Source: an uncultured Bacilli bacterium
GTDB lineage: Bacteria; Bacillota_I; Bacilli_A; RF39; UBA660
DNA: 22,690 bases
Direction of reading: 5' to 3'
Assembly (NCBI GenBank): GCA_934101185.1
Contig: CAKOQD010000016.1
Coordinates: 1-22,690, forward strand
In this document: piece after piece, positions 1-6,867 of the stretch
Position numbering within the stretch: position 1 is the stretch's first letter
How the letters are laid out: each line of letters begins with the position of its first letter
Made by a program: the position numbers and the translations under genes
The notes under the pieces: model-generated
Seen by the model: only the letters and a program-made list of their open reading frames with translations
Databases searched by the model: none
Told to the model about the DNA's origin: nothing

Positions 1-605
1 CCTCAATAGGAGAAAAATATTGGAATGAAACAAAAGATACAATTACTGACTCATATAATAACTGGACAAGTGCAACACTAAATACATATTTAAATAATGA
101 TTATTATAATACATTAAGCACAACAGCACAAAATATGATAGGAACAACAAAATATTATCTTGGAGGATACAAAGATTCAAAAATGACATCAGATGTAATG
201 TGGCAATATGAAAGAAAGAATGAAGTAAACAGAACAGGTTACTATTATGGTACAAATCCTATAATGCAAAATGATGTAAATAAAAAAATAGCACTAATGT
301 ATGCAAGTGATTATGGATATGCAGCATCAAAAGAATGCACAAGTAACTTATATGATTATGATGGTTCAGCAAGTTGTAAAACAACAAACAATTGGTTAGA
401 TAAATCACAAGGAGAATGGTTGCTTCCGCAGAATTCAGGCAATGCCTACGATGCTTTCCTTGTGTTTTCGCGTGGCTGTGTCTCTAGCACCAGCTTCAGC
501 AACAACGTGTTTGCCGTGCGCCCAGTCCTGTATCTGTCATCTAACGTAAAGATTTCAGGTGGATCTGGTACAAGTTCTGTTCCATATCAATTAACTGTTG
601 AATAA
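1..605 (+). CDS. C-terminal part of a surface protein with a DUF6273/C-type-lectin-like domain (5' end outside window)
   Basis: The reading frame is open from the first bases (codons start at base 3) to TAA at 603-605, so about 200 C-terminal residues are present and the N-terminus is missing. A segment of the form WTSATLNTYLNNDYYNTLS resembles the repeated W..S.L..WLN..FYNT pattern of DUF6273-like proteins. The C-terminus carries VRPVLYLSSNVKI followed by a Gly/Ser-rich tail ending in PYQL, as often seen in surface proteins of gut Firmicutes. The residues before VRPVLYL are encoded by DNA of very different composition (see 421-546). The family assignment is from memory of these motifs. Extracellular location is inferred, because the signal peptide would be upstream. 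A strong terminator follows directly. Confidence 0.75.
   Translation, partial: SIGEKYWNETKDTITDSYNNWTSATLNTYLNNDYYNTLSTTAQNMIGTTKYYLGGYKDSKMTSDVMWQYERKNEVNRTGYYYGTNPIMQNDVNKKIALMYASDYGYAASKECTSNLYDYDGSASCKTTNNWLDKSQGEWLLPQNSGNAYDAFLVFSRGCVSSTSFSNNVFAVRPVLYLSSNVKISGGSGTSSVPYQLTVE
421..546 (+). other. Candidate diversity-generating retroelement variable region (VR)
   Basis: Bases 421-540 are about 52% GC and only about 16% A. The 60 bases just upstream are about 33% GC and 43% A. Composition returns to normal after about 546. Many codons end in C (agc, acc, ttc, aac), as expected when AAC codons of a template repeat are mutagenised at adenines. The segment lies just before the conserved VRPVLYL end of a C-type-lectin-like domain, which is where DGR variable regions sit. 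No reverse transcriptase or template repeat is in the window, so this is inference. Confidence 0.55.
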
Positions 606-607
606 TT

Positions 608-636
608 GGACAAAACAATATTTGTCCTTTTTTTTT
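608..636 (+). terminator. Rho-independent terminator of the surface-protein gene
   Basis: GGACAAA (608-614) pairs with TTTGTCC (621-627) around a 6-nt loop, followed by nine T residues. It starts three bases after the stop codon. Confidence 0.9.
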
Positions 637-650
637 ATTTATGTTATTAT
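622..650 (+). promoter_or_regulatory. Candidate SigA promoter of yqeG-yqeH
   Basis: A -35 TTGTCC (622-627) is followed by a 17-base spacer and -10 TATTAT (645-650) with an upstream TG (642-643). The -35 box lies in the 3' arm of the preceding terminator. The implied leader is short, about 10 nt. Confidence 0.5.
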
Positions 651-666
651 ATATATGGAGGTTCAT

Positions 667-1176
667 ATGTATAAAGCGGATATGTATCAAAAGGATATAT
701 TTAGTATTAATTATGACAAGTTAAAGAAAATAGGTATTAAAGTATTAGTGTATGATTTAGATAATACTATTATTGAAAAGAAAAAGAATGTAATTGATGA
801 TAAGGTTAAGGAATTATTTAATAAATTAAAAAATGATTTTAAAATAATTATTATTTCTAATACATGGAATAAGAAAAAGATAGAGTATGTTTCTGATGAG
901 TTAGATGTTTCATATATAATGAATGCTAGGAAACCATTTAAATATGGTTATAAAAAAGCAAAACTATCTTATAATTCTTCAGACATATGCATGATTGGAG
1001 ATCAATTACTAACTGATGTAGGTGGTGCTAAAAAAATGGGTTACTATTGCTGTTTAGTAGATCCTCTACACCAGAGTGAGTTAATTTTTACAAAGTTTAA
1101 TCGTTTAATTGAGTATTTTATATTTAAAAGATTAAATAAAAAATATAATATAAGAAGAGGTAGTTATTATGACTAA
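667..1176 (+). CDS. yqeG: YqeG family HAD-IIIA phosphatase
   Basis: The 169-residue protein has the HAD motifs in order: DLDNT at residues 30-34 (nucleophile and acid/base Asp), IISNT (motif II Ser/Thr), a Lys in NARKPFKYGY (motif III), and GDQLLTDVGGAK (motif IV acidic residues). YqeG proteins are small HAD phosphatases, usually next to the ribosome GTPase gene yqeH. Their physiological substrate is not well established. The ATG at 667 is chosen because GGAGG (657-661) lies 5 bases upstream. The in-frame ATG at 655 overlaps this ribosome binding site. The gene overlaps yqeH by 8 bases, indicating translational coupling. Confidence 0.92.
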   Translation: MYKADMYQKDIFSINYDKLKKIGIKVLVYDLDNTIIEKKKNVIDDKVKELFNKLKNDFKIIIISNTWNKKKIEYVSDELDVSYIMNARKPFKYGYKKAKLSYNSSDICMIGDQLLTDVGGAKKMGYYCCLVDPLHQSELIFTKFNRLIEYFIFKRLNKKYNIRRGSYYD

Positions 1177-2170
1177 GAAATGTTTAGGATGTGGTGCAAT
1201 ACTTCAAGATAATAATGAATTAATTGAAGGTTATGTTAATGATTTAAGTAATGATTATTGTAGACGTTGTTTTAAGATGAAGAATTATGGAGAGTATGAA
1301 GTTGTTCTTAAGAGTAATGAAGAGTATATTGATATATTAAAGAAGATTGGTAAGACTAGGAGTTTAATTCTTTATGTTGTGGATCTTTTATCAATCCCAT
1401 CTGATTTAGAGAAAATAAGGGAGTATTTGCCTAACAACAACATAATAGTTATCTTAAATAAAAGAGATGCACTTCCTTTATCAATAAAGGATGAAAAGAT
1501 AGTTGATTATTTTAATAGTATGTATAAATCATTTGTTAAGTTTATAGTAATATCAGCATCAAAGAATTATAATTTAGATAAGTTAATGAAGTTAATTAAA
1601 GAGTATCGTACTAATCAGAGTGTGTATGTAGTGGGTAATACTAATGCAGGGAAAAGTACCTTAATAAATGCAATAATTAATAATTATTCTATAGAAAAGT
1701 CAGATATTACAATTTCTCCGATGCCTTCGACTACTCTTAATACTATAAAGATGAAGATAAAAGATTTTTATTTGATTGATACTCCTGGCTTAGTAGATTA
1801 TGGTAATGCTTTAAATAAAGTTACTAAGGATAGGATTAAGAGGATATCTCCTAAAAAAGAAATAAAACCTAAGACTTATCAAATTAAAAGTGGACAAGCT
1901 TTAATAATTGATGATATAATTAGAATAGATTATCTTGAAGGTGAAAAGAATAGTTTTACAGTGTTTATGTCTAATGATTTAAAGATTAAGAGAATAAATG
2001 GTAAAAGACATGATTACTTAAAGGACTTATCAAGAAAGGATTTATCTTTAAGATATCATGAAGATATAGTAATCAATGGACTTGGTTTTATTAAGACAAC
2101 ACTTGAAGGACAAGTAGCAGTCTATATTGATAAGGATGTTGATGTATTTGTAAGAAAATCATTAATTTAG
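1169..2170 (+). CDS. yqeH: Ribosome biogenesis GTPase YqeH (circularly permuted)
   Basis: YqeH is a GTPase needed for 30S ribosomal subunit assembly. Residues C5-x2-C8 and C31-x2-C34 form the N-terminal zinc finger. G motifs come in permuted order: NKRD (97-100, G4), SAS (129-131, G5), GNTNAGKST (156-164, G1 P-loop), then DTPG (G3). This order is diagnostic of the YlqF/YqeH/YjeQ class. The 333 residues are slightly fewer than the roughly 366 of B. subtilis YqeH. An AAGAAGAGG ribosome binding site sits inside the end of yqeG. In B. subtilis yqeH is followed by aroE and yhbY. Here an unrelated gene follows after 9 bases. Confidence 0.95.
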   Translation: MTKKCLGCGAILQDNNELIEGYVNDLSNDYCRRCFKMKNYGEYEVVLKSNEEYIDILKKIGKTRSLILYVVDLLSIPSDLEKIREYLPNNNIIVILNKRDALPLSIKDEKIVDYFNSMYKSFVKFIVISASKNYNLDKLMKLIKEYRTNQSVYVVGNTNAGKSTLINAIINNYSIEKSDITISPMPSTTLNTIKMKIKDFYLIDTPGLVDYGNALNKVTKDRIKRISPKKEIKPKTYQIKSGQALIIDDIIRIDYLEGEKNSFTVFMSNDLKIKRINGKRHDYLKDLSRKDLSLRYHEDIVINGLGFIKTTLEGQVAVYIDKDVDVFVRKSLI

Positions 2171-2179
2171 GGGGACATT

Positions 2180-2692
2180 ATGGAAAGAGAAAAAATAGAA
2201 TTACCACTTGCATTTATTCCAAATGCTGAAAGTTTTGAAAAGTTAGGATTCAAACTTGATTTGAACTATAAAAATGAAAATTTTTGTAATGCGCTATTAC
2301 CTGAGGGATGGCATGAATTTAGAAATGAAAAAGATGGTTGTGTATATATTATGGATGAAGATTTTTCTACAAGAGCAATTATAAATACTAGATTTGGTTT
2401 TGATGGTAAGACTGGTTCTGTTAGGTTGTTATGCAGATATCAAATAGTAACTTATAAGATGAATGAGGCCAAGGAAGAGTATATGGCTTCTTTAGTGGAT
2501 ACTAAAACTAGTGAAATATTATATAGTGAACATTATTCAACTCTTGAGGCAGATAAATTATTTGGTAAAATTATGATTGAAGAACAAAATGCTAAAAAAA
2601 TAGTAAAGTTTGCACAAGAACATTATCCTGATTATATGGATCCCACTTCTTATTGGGATGATAAGAAAAAAAATAAAAAGTTAGTAAAATAG
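2180..2692 (+). CDS. Hypothetical protein, third gene of the yqeGH operon
   Basis: This 170-residue soluble protein is not a family I can name with confidence. It has no signal peptide or membrane segment. It is fairly rich in aromatic and acidic residues, has a PEGWHEFRNEKDG stretch near residue 42, and ends in a basic Lys/Asn tail. The PEGW motif distantly recalls a family of small phage-associated proteins with LPxGW followed by beta strands, but this is weak. A GGGGGA ribosome binding site overlaps the end of yqeH, and the 9-base spacing implies co-transcription. A terminator follows six bases after the stop. Confidence 0.75.
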   Translation: MEREKIELPLAFIPNAESFEKLGFKLDLNYKNENFCNALLPEGWHEFRNEKDGCVYIMDEDFSTRAIINTRFGFDGKTGSVRLLCRYQIVTYKMNEAKEEYMASLVDTKTSEILYSEHYSTLEADKLFGKIMIEEQNAKKIVKFAQEHYPDYMDPTSYWDDKKKNKKLVK

Positions 2693-2697
2693 ATATG

Positions 2698-2720
2698 ACT
2701 CATTTATAATGAGTTTTCTT
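2698..2720 (+). terminator. Terminator of the yqeG-yqeH operon
   Basis: ACTCAT (2698-2703) and ATGAGT (2709-2714) pair around a 5-base loop, followed by TTTCTT. Confidence 0.75.
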
Positions 2721-2731
2721 TTGGTTATCTA

Positions 2732-2760
2732 TTGCAAAATTAATGTAATTGTGGTATACT
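2732..2760 (+). promoter_or_regulatory. SigA promoter of tRNA-Arg
   Basis: TTGCAA (2732-2737), a 17-base spacer and TATACT (2755-2760) with an extended -10 TGG immediately before it. The tRNA starts 14 bases downstream. Confidence 0.8.
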
Positions 2761-2773
2761 TTTTATTGTTAAG

Positions 2774-2850
2774 GCGCCCATAGCTCAATTGGATAGAGCG
2801 TTTGGCTACGGACCAAGAGGTTGAGGGTTCAAATCCTTCTGGGCGCGCCA
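2774..2850 (+). tRNA. tRNA-Arg (anticodon ACG)
   Basis: A full cloverleaf can be drawn. The acceptor stem GCGCCCA pairs with TGGGCGC. The D stem is GCTC/GAGC. The anticodon stem is TTTGG/CCAAG around loop CTACGGA (anticodon ACG). The T stem is GAGGG/CCTTC around TTCAAAT. The discriminator is G and the 3' CCA is encoded (2848-2850). The ACG wobble adenosine is normally deaminated to inosine by TadA. The gene has its own promoter and terminator, so it is monocistronic. Confidence 0.97.
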
Positions 2851-2861
2851 TTATGTTATTT

Positions 2862-2890
2862 AGTACCGTTTAGGTACTTTTTTCTTTTTA
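2862..2890 (+). terminator. Terminator of tRNA-Arg
   Basis: AGTACC (2862-2867) pairs with GGTACT (2873-2878) around GTTTA, followed by a T-rich tract. Confidence 0.85.
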
Positions 2891-2913
2891 AAATAAAAAA
2901 GAGCAATGCTCTT
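2891..2913 (-). terminator. Terminator of uppP
   Basis: On the minus strand AAGAGC pairs with GCTCTT around a 3-base loop (2899-2913) and is followed by TTTTTATTTT. The stem includes part of the uppP stop codon. Confidence 0.85.
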
Positions 2914-3742
2914 ATAAGAATAATATAATTAGTAGTCCTACGATGAAACAGTAAATGGAAAAGTAAATAAGTTTTCCTTTTTTTATGACTTCTCTAAACC
3001 ATTTAACTGAGAAATAAGTAAATATTCCTGCGACTACTGCACTCATTATGAAAAACATAATTTCACTTGATGTAAGGTTGCTTCCAAATAGATCTTTTAA
3101 ACCAAGTAGAGTAGTGGCACAACTTATAGGAATATAAAGCATAAAAGAAAAATCAAATGCTGTTTGCCTATCTAGTCCTTTGTAAAGTCCTCCAACAATA
3201 GTGGAACCACTTCTAGATATACCTGGTAATAGTCCTAGAACTTGAAATAATCCAACAGACATAGCGTCTTTTAAAGTCATATCTTTTTCTGTTTTTTTAC
3301 CGTTTGCTTTTCTAATTAGAAATAAGAATATACCTGTAATAATAAGAGTAATTCCTATTATTTTAATATTATTACTAATTGCATCAAATATTCCTAACTT
3401 AGATATTATAAGACCAATAATCCCCGCTGGTATTGTTGCTAGTATTATGTACCAACCATATTTATAGTTAGCTTCTTGTTTTTTAGATTTAGTTTTAAAA
3501 TATCCGAAAAAGTCTTTTAAAATACTAATTATTTTATCCCAGTAAAGAATTACTACTGCGATTAATGAACCAAAATTAGTTATAATAGCAAGTAATTCTG
3601 TATTTGATAGGGCAACACTTTTAAAACCTAGATAATTAGTAAGCAAATCATTGAATACTAATAAGTGTCCTGATGATGATATTGGTAAAGCTTCAACTAC
3701 TCCTTGTACTATTCCTAATAAAATATAATAAATAAATATCAT
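2912..3742 (-). CDS. uppP: Undecaprenyl-diphosphatase UppP (BacA family)
   Basis: UppP dephosphorylates undecaprenyl pyrophosphate in the membrane, recycling the lipid carrier for peptidoglycan and other envelope polymers. Its loss gives bacitracin sensitivity in other bacteria. The 276-residue protein has the two family signatures: E17-A-L-P-I-S-S-S-G-H26 near the N-terminus and LPGISRSGST in the middle. The rest is a series of hydrophobic helices. The start at 3742 is preferred because GGAGG (3751-3755) lies 8 bases upstream. The in-frame ATG at 3757 overlaps that ribosome binding site. It is divergent from the neighbouring DUF3603-like gene. Confidence 0.95.
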   Translation of the reverse strand: MIFIYYILLGIVQGVVEALPISSSGHLLVFNDLLTNYLGFKSVALSNTELLAIITNFGSLIAVVILYWDKIISILKDFFGYFKTKSKKQEANYKYGWYIILATIPAGIIGLIISKLGIFDAISNNIKIIGITLIITGIFLFLIRKANGKKTEKDMTLKDAMSVGLFQVLGLLPGISRSGSTIVGGLYKGLDRQTAFDFSFMLYIPISCATTLLGLKDLFGSNLTSSEIMFFIMSAVVAGIFTYFSVKWFREVIKKGKLIYFSIYCFIVGLLIILFL

Positions 3743-3817
3743 TTTTAAAACCTCCATAATTATATCTATTTAAGTATATAACATTTTTAAAAATAAATAA
3801 ATAGAATAGTATAAAAA

Positions 3818-3832
3818 TGTATATACTATACA
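3818..3832. promoter_or_regulatory. Palindrome over a candidate -10 box
   Basis: TGTATA and TATACA are arranged around TAC. The element contains TATACT (3822-3827), a possible -10 for the following gene. No convincing -35 box is seen. It could be an operator, or chance in AT-rich DNA. Confidence 0.3.
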
Positions 3833-3845
3833 TGAGGGATGCAAA

Positions 3846-4469
3846 ATGGTATACATATATGATATAGTTTTAAATTTTAATGATGAATTATTAGAGTTTT
3901 TTGAATGGGAAGATAATGATGATATAAAGTATATTAAAAGATTACCATTAATTAGAGTAGAGGATAGTTTGATTAAAGATGTATTAGAAAATGATATTTT
4001 ATTTGATGATTTATTGCTTGATCAAATAAAGGGTAAGACTATTTATTATGATAGTAAGAATGAGAATTATCCAGTTGTAGTGTTATCTAATCAAGATATT
4101 GCAATTGCTGTTTTGATAAATAATAATGGTTATAAGTATTCGAGGTTGTTACTTGATGAGGAGTATGAAGTGTTAAATATTGTAAGTAAACTAAGTACTA
4201 CTAAAGTAGATTATTCTATTATAGGTAAGAAGAGTATTAATAATAATTTAACTAGGGAAGAGAGAAAGATAAGAGGTATTCTTTTAAAAGAGATAGATTA
4301 TCTATATAATAGTAATAAACTTGATAAACTTAATTATTATTACTATGAGTATTTTAATGAAATAAATAATAATAAAGAAGAGGTATATAAAAGATTAAAA
4401 GAGACACTTAGTGTTATAGATGATAAGCATTTGAAGTTATTAGAAATAGTAAAACTTGCTAATAAGTAA
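3846..4469 (+). CDS. DUF3603 (UPF0736, YjbA-like) protein
   Basis: This is a 207-residue acidic, soluble protein of unknown function. The N-terminus (YIYDIVLNFND followed by FFEWEDND and a P-L-I-R-V strand) resembles the start of the YjbA/UPF0736 family of Bacillus. The later NNLTREERKIRG segment matches that family's conserved LTRKER motif, and a YYYEYF segment sits where the family has a W-rich segment. The assignment is from recalled similarity only. The protein is shorter than YjbA (about 250 residues). A GAGGGA ribosome binding site lies 7 bases before the ATG. The gene is monocistronic, with a strong terminator overlapping its end. Confidence 0.7.
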   Translation: MVYIYDIVLNFNDELLEFFEWEDNDDIKYIKRLPLIRVEDSLIKDVLENDILFDDLLLDQIKGKTIYYDSKNENYPVVVLSNQDIAIAVLINNNGYKYSRLLLDEEYEVLNIVSKLSTTKVDYSIIGKKSINNNLTREERKIRGILLKEIDYLYNSNKLDKLNYYYYEYFNEINNNKEEVYKRLKETLSVIDDKHLKLLEIVKLANK

Positions 4470-4500
4470 AGATCAATAGATTAGTTCTGTTGATCTTTTA
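4468..4500 (+). terminator. Terminator of the DUF3603-like gene
   Basis: AAAGATCAA (4468-4476) pairs perfectly with TTGATCTTT (4490-4498). The stem includes the last base of the stop codon. Confidence 0.8.
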
Positions 4501-4525
4501 TAATACAAAAAGTACCAAAAATACC

Positions 4526-4558
4526 AAGTTTTTGTAGTCGAGTACAAAAACTTTTTTA
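4526..4558. terminator. Second strong hairpin between convergent genes
   Basis: AAGTTTTTGTA (4526-4536) pairs over 11 bp with TACAAAAACTT (4543-4553) around GTCGAG, followed by T residues. An upstream TACAAAAA (4504-4511) could pair instead with the first arm, giving a mutually exclusive stem. It most likely acts as a backup or bidirectional terminator between the DUF3603-like gene and sigK. Confidence 0.6.
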
Positions 4559-4566
4559 TATATAAT

Positions 4567-4598
4567 AAGAAGTAGTAATCTAATTGACTCTACTTCTT
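4567..4598 (-). terminator. Candidate terminator of sigK
   Basis: On the minus strand AAGAAGTAG pairs with CTACTTCTT (9 bp, 4567-4575 with 4590-4598) across the sigK stop codon. The tract after it is AT-rich but not a clean T run, so the hairpin at 4526-4558 may contribute. Confidence 0.5.
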
Positions 4599-5294
4599 TT
4601 CTTCATCATTATCTTTTTTAATAAATTGTCTAAGTATTTTAGTAATTGCTCTTTTTTCTATTCTAGATACATAACTTCTAGAAATGTTTAATGATTTAGC
4701 AATTTGTTTTTGAGTTTGTTCATCTTCATTATTTAGACCATATCTTTTTATAATTATTTCTTTTTCTCTTGGAGTAAGTAGTTTTAGATATTTTTTTAAT
4801 AATTCTATATTGTCTTTTATATGCATTTCTTCAATATGATCTGTTTTTGGAGTTTTTAATACATCTAGTATTGTAATATCATTTCCTTCTTTGTCATAAC
4901 CAATTGGTTCATCTAATGAAATATTTAGATTATTTTTTTTATTTGCTCTAAAATACATTAATATTTCATTTTCTATACATCTAGCACAATAAGTAGTAAT
5001 TTTAGTATTATGTTTTAATGAGTAAGAATCAATTCCTTTTATTAGGCCAATTGTGCCGATACTAATTAGATCATCATTATCTACATTAGAGTTTTCATAT
5101 TTTTTTGCAATGTGTGCTACTAATCTTAGGTTTCTTTCTATTAAAACATCTCTTGCATGTTTATCTTTTTTTAGTAGTAAGTCTATATATTTTTCCTCTT
5201 CTTCTTTACTTAGTGGTTCTGGGAATACATTATTTGAGTAAGATGTTTTAAAGAAGAAAAATGTTTTTAATAATTCTATTAAACTAATAAGCAA
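4590..5294 (-). CDS. sigK: RNA polymerase sigma-K factor (pro-SigK), late mother-cell sporulation sigma factor
   Basis: SigK directs coat and late mother-cell genes after its pro-sequence is cut by SpoIVFB. The hydrophobic N-terminus leads into a TSYSNNVFPEPLS segment. B. subtilis has VSYVKNNAFPQPLS, with cleavage between Ser and Tyr, so a 19-residue pro-sequence is predicted. Region 2 shows NLRLVAHIAKKYEN, DLISIGTIGLIKGI and TTYCARCIENEI. Region 4 shows LTPREKEIIIKRYGL and the helix-turn-helix ISRSYVSRIEKRA. A TTG start at 5294 fits AAGGAG (5304-5309) with 9-base spacing. The GTG at 5303 touches that ribosome binding site. The gene is uninterrupted, with no skin-type element. Length is 234 residues against 241 in B. 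subtilis. Confidence 0.95.
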   Translation of the reverse strand: MLISLIELLKTFFFFKTSYSNNVFPEPLSKEEEEKYIDLLLKKDKHARDVLIERNLRLVAHIAKKYENSNVDNDDLISIGTIGLIKGIDSYSLKHNTKITTYCARCIENEILMYFRANKKNNLNISLDEPIGYDKEGNDITILDVLKTPKTDHIEEMHIKDNIELLKKYLKLLTPREKEIIIKRYGLNNEDEQTQKQIAKSLNISRSYVSRIEKRAITKILRQFIKKDNDEEKK

Positions 5295-5370
5295 TATTAT
5301 CACTCCTTAATAAATATTATTCTAATATTAAAAAATTAGTAGAATTATGTAGAATTAATTAAAAGGCATA

Positions 5371-5399
5371 TTGTAGAAATATAAAAAATATGATAATAT
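5371..5399 (+). promoter_or_regulatory. Candidate SigA promoter of the nfeD-SPFH operon
   Basis: TTGTAG (5371-5376), a 17-base spacer and TAATAT (5394-5399), preceded by an extended -10 TGA. Confidence 0.6.
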
Positions 5400-5422
5400 A
5401 AAGGCATAAGGAAGTGGAGTAT

Positions 5423-5845
5423 ATGTATTCATGGTTAATATTATTTGTGATCTTAATAATATTAGAGTTATGCACTGTTAATTTAACAACAATATGGTTT
5501 GCTTTTGGAGCACTTCTTGCATATATTGTGTCATTATTTACTGATAATGTAATGATTCAAACTACTGTTTTTTTAGCAGTTAGTGTAATAACTTTAATAC
5601 TTACAAGACCAGTTGTAAGAAAGTATTTACTTACTAAACCATCAAGAACTAATGCTGATATGTTAATAGGAAAAACTGGTATAGTTACTAAAGAAATAAC
5701 TAAGACTGATATTGGTGAAGTTAAAATTGATGGTAAGTACTGGAGTGCTAAAGCAAATAAAAAGATTAAAGAGGGTAGTAAAGTAGAAATACTTGCAATA
5801 GAGGGAGTAAAATTAATTGTTAAAGAAAAGGAGGATGATGATTAA
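5423..5845 (+). CDS. NfeD family membrane protein
   Basis: This is a 140-residue short-form NfeD (class 1b). It has hydrophobic helices over residues 1-65 and then a C-terminal OB-fold domain with MLIGKTGIVTKEI, a GEVKIDGKYWSAKA core and KEGSKVEILAIEG, typical of the NfeD C-terminal fold. NfeD proteins partner with SPFH (flotillin/stomatin-like) proteins in membrane microdomains, and the next gene encodes such a partner with a 1-base overlap. The start at ATG 5423 has AAGGAA (5408-5413) at a suitable distance. The in-frame GTG at 5414 abuts that ribosome binding site. Confidence 0.9.
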   Translation: MYSWLILFVILIILELCTVNLTTIWFAFGALLAYIVSLFTDNVMIQTTVFLAVSVITLILTRPVVRKYLLTKPSRTNADMLIGKTGIVTKEITKTDIGEVKIDGKYWSAKANKKIKEGSKVEILAIEGVKLIVKEKEDDD

Positions 5846-6726
5846 TGATAATTCTTGGAATAGTATTAATTGTACTAGTTATAAGTGGGGTGAAAATAAT
5901 ACCTCAATCAAAAGCATATGTAGTAGAAAGACTTGGTTCATATAATAGAACACTACATAATGGTTTTAATATTATGATACCTATAATTGAAAGAGTATCA
6001 AATAGAGTTACTTTAAAAGAACAAGTAAGAGATTTTGCACCACAACCTGTAATTACAAAGGATAATGTTACAATGCAAATTGATACAGTTGTTTATTTTC
6101 AAATAACTGATCCTAAATTATATACATATGGTATTGAAATGCCAATAAGTGCTATTGAAAACTTGACTGCTACTACACTTAGAAATATAATTGGAGAGTT
6201 AGAACTTGATGAAACATTGACTTCACGTGATATAATTAATTCTAAAATGCGTGCAATTTTGGATGAGGCAACAGATCCATGGGGAATAAAAGTTACTCGT
6301 GTTGAAGTTAAAAATATTTTACCACCTAGAGATATACAAGAAGCTATGGAAAAACAAATGCGTGCTGAACGTGAAAGACGTGAAAAGATTCTTCAAGCTG
6401 AAGGTGAAAAGAAAGCTGCTATTCTTACTGCTGAGGGTGAAAAACAAAGTATGATTCTTCGTGCTGAAGCTAAAAAAGAGGCTCAAATAAAAGAAGCTGA
6501 AGGGGAAGCTGAAGCAATACTTAAAATACAACAAGCTACTGCTGAAGGATTAAAACTTCTTAAGGATGCAAAAGCTGATGAATCAGTATTGAAGCTAAAG
6601 AGTTATGAAGCCTTTATTGAAGCAGCAAATGGACAATCTACTAAGATTATAATTCCATCTGATTTACAAAATCTAGCTACTGTTACTACTACTATAAGTG
6701 AATTAATGGAAAAAAATAAAAAATAA
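5845..6726 (+). CDS. SPFH/Band 7 (stomatin-like) membrane protein
   Basis: The 293-residue protein has an N-terminal hydrophobic anchor (about residues 1-17), then the PHB/SPFH domain. That domain opens with VIPQSKAYVVERLGSYNRTL-type residues and includes the LKEQVRDFAPQPVITKDNV core and VEVKNILPP. A long Ala/Glu/Lys coiled coil with repeated AEGEK units follows (about residues 165-235). The layout matches the YbbK/QmcA stomatin-like group. Such proteins oligomerise on the inner face of the membrane and organise proteases or lipids. Its start overlaps the nfeD stop (TAATG) and AAAGGAGG lies upstream, so the pair is translationally coupled. Confidence 0.92.
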   Translation: MIILGIVLIVLVISGVKIIPQSKAYVVERLGSYNRTLHNGFNIMIPIIERVSNRVTLKEQVRDFAPQPVITKDNVTMQIDTVVYFQITDPKLYTYGIEMPISAIENLTATTLRNIIGELELDETLTSRDIINSKMRAILDEATDPWGIKVTRVEVKNILPPRDIQEAMEKQMRAERERREKILQAEGEKKAAILTAEGEKQSMILRAEAKKEAQIKEAEGEAEAILKIQQATAEGLKLLKDAKADESVLKLKSYEAFIEAANGQSTKIIIPSDLQNLATVTTTISELMEKNKK

Positions 6727-6770
6727 TTTAAAATATGTATATTTATAGAAATATTACATAATATAATAGT

Positions 6771-6825
6771 GTCATGAGGATTCATGACGTAGTAAGTCCC
6801 AGACTTTTCTGGGATTTTTTCTTTT
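6771..6825 (+). ncRNA. Two-hairpin element: terminator of the SPFH operon or a tiny RNA
   Basis: GTCATGA pairs with TCATGAC around GGAT (6771-6788). Eight bases later TCCCAGA pairs with TCTGGGA around CTTT (6797-6814), followed by TTTTTTCTTTT. The second hairpin is a strong terminator. A good TATAAT lies at 6762-6767, so a transcript of about 50 nt starting in the first hairpin is possible, but no clear -35 box is present. The minimal reading is that it ends the operon. Confidence 0.6.
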
Positions 6826-6867
6826 ATTTTAATGCATTTTATTATATAATAAATATTGGTGATATAA

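Noticed and set aside
598..666. Upstream extension of yqeG from an ATG at 598
   Set aside because: It would begin inside the preceding gene and run through its terminator. GGAGG supports the ATG at 667.
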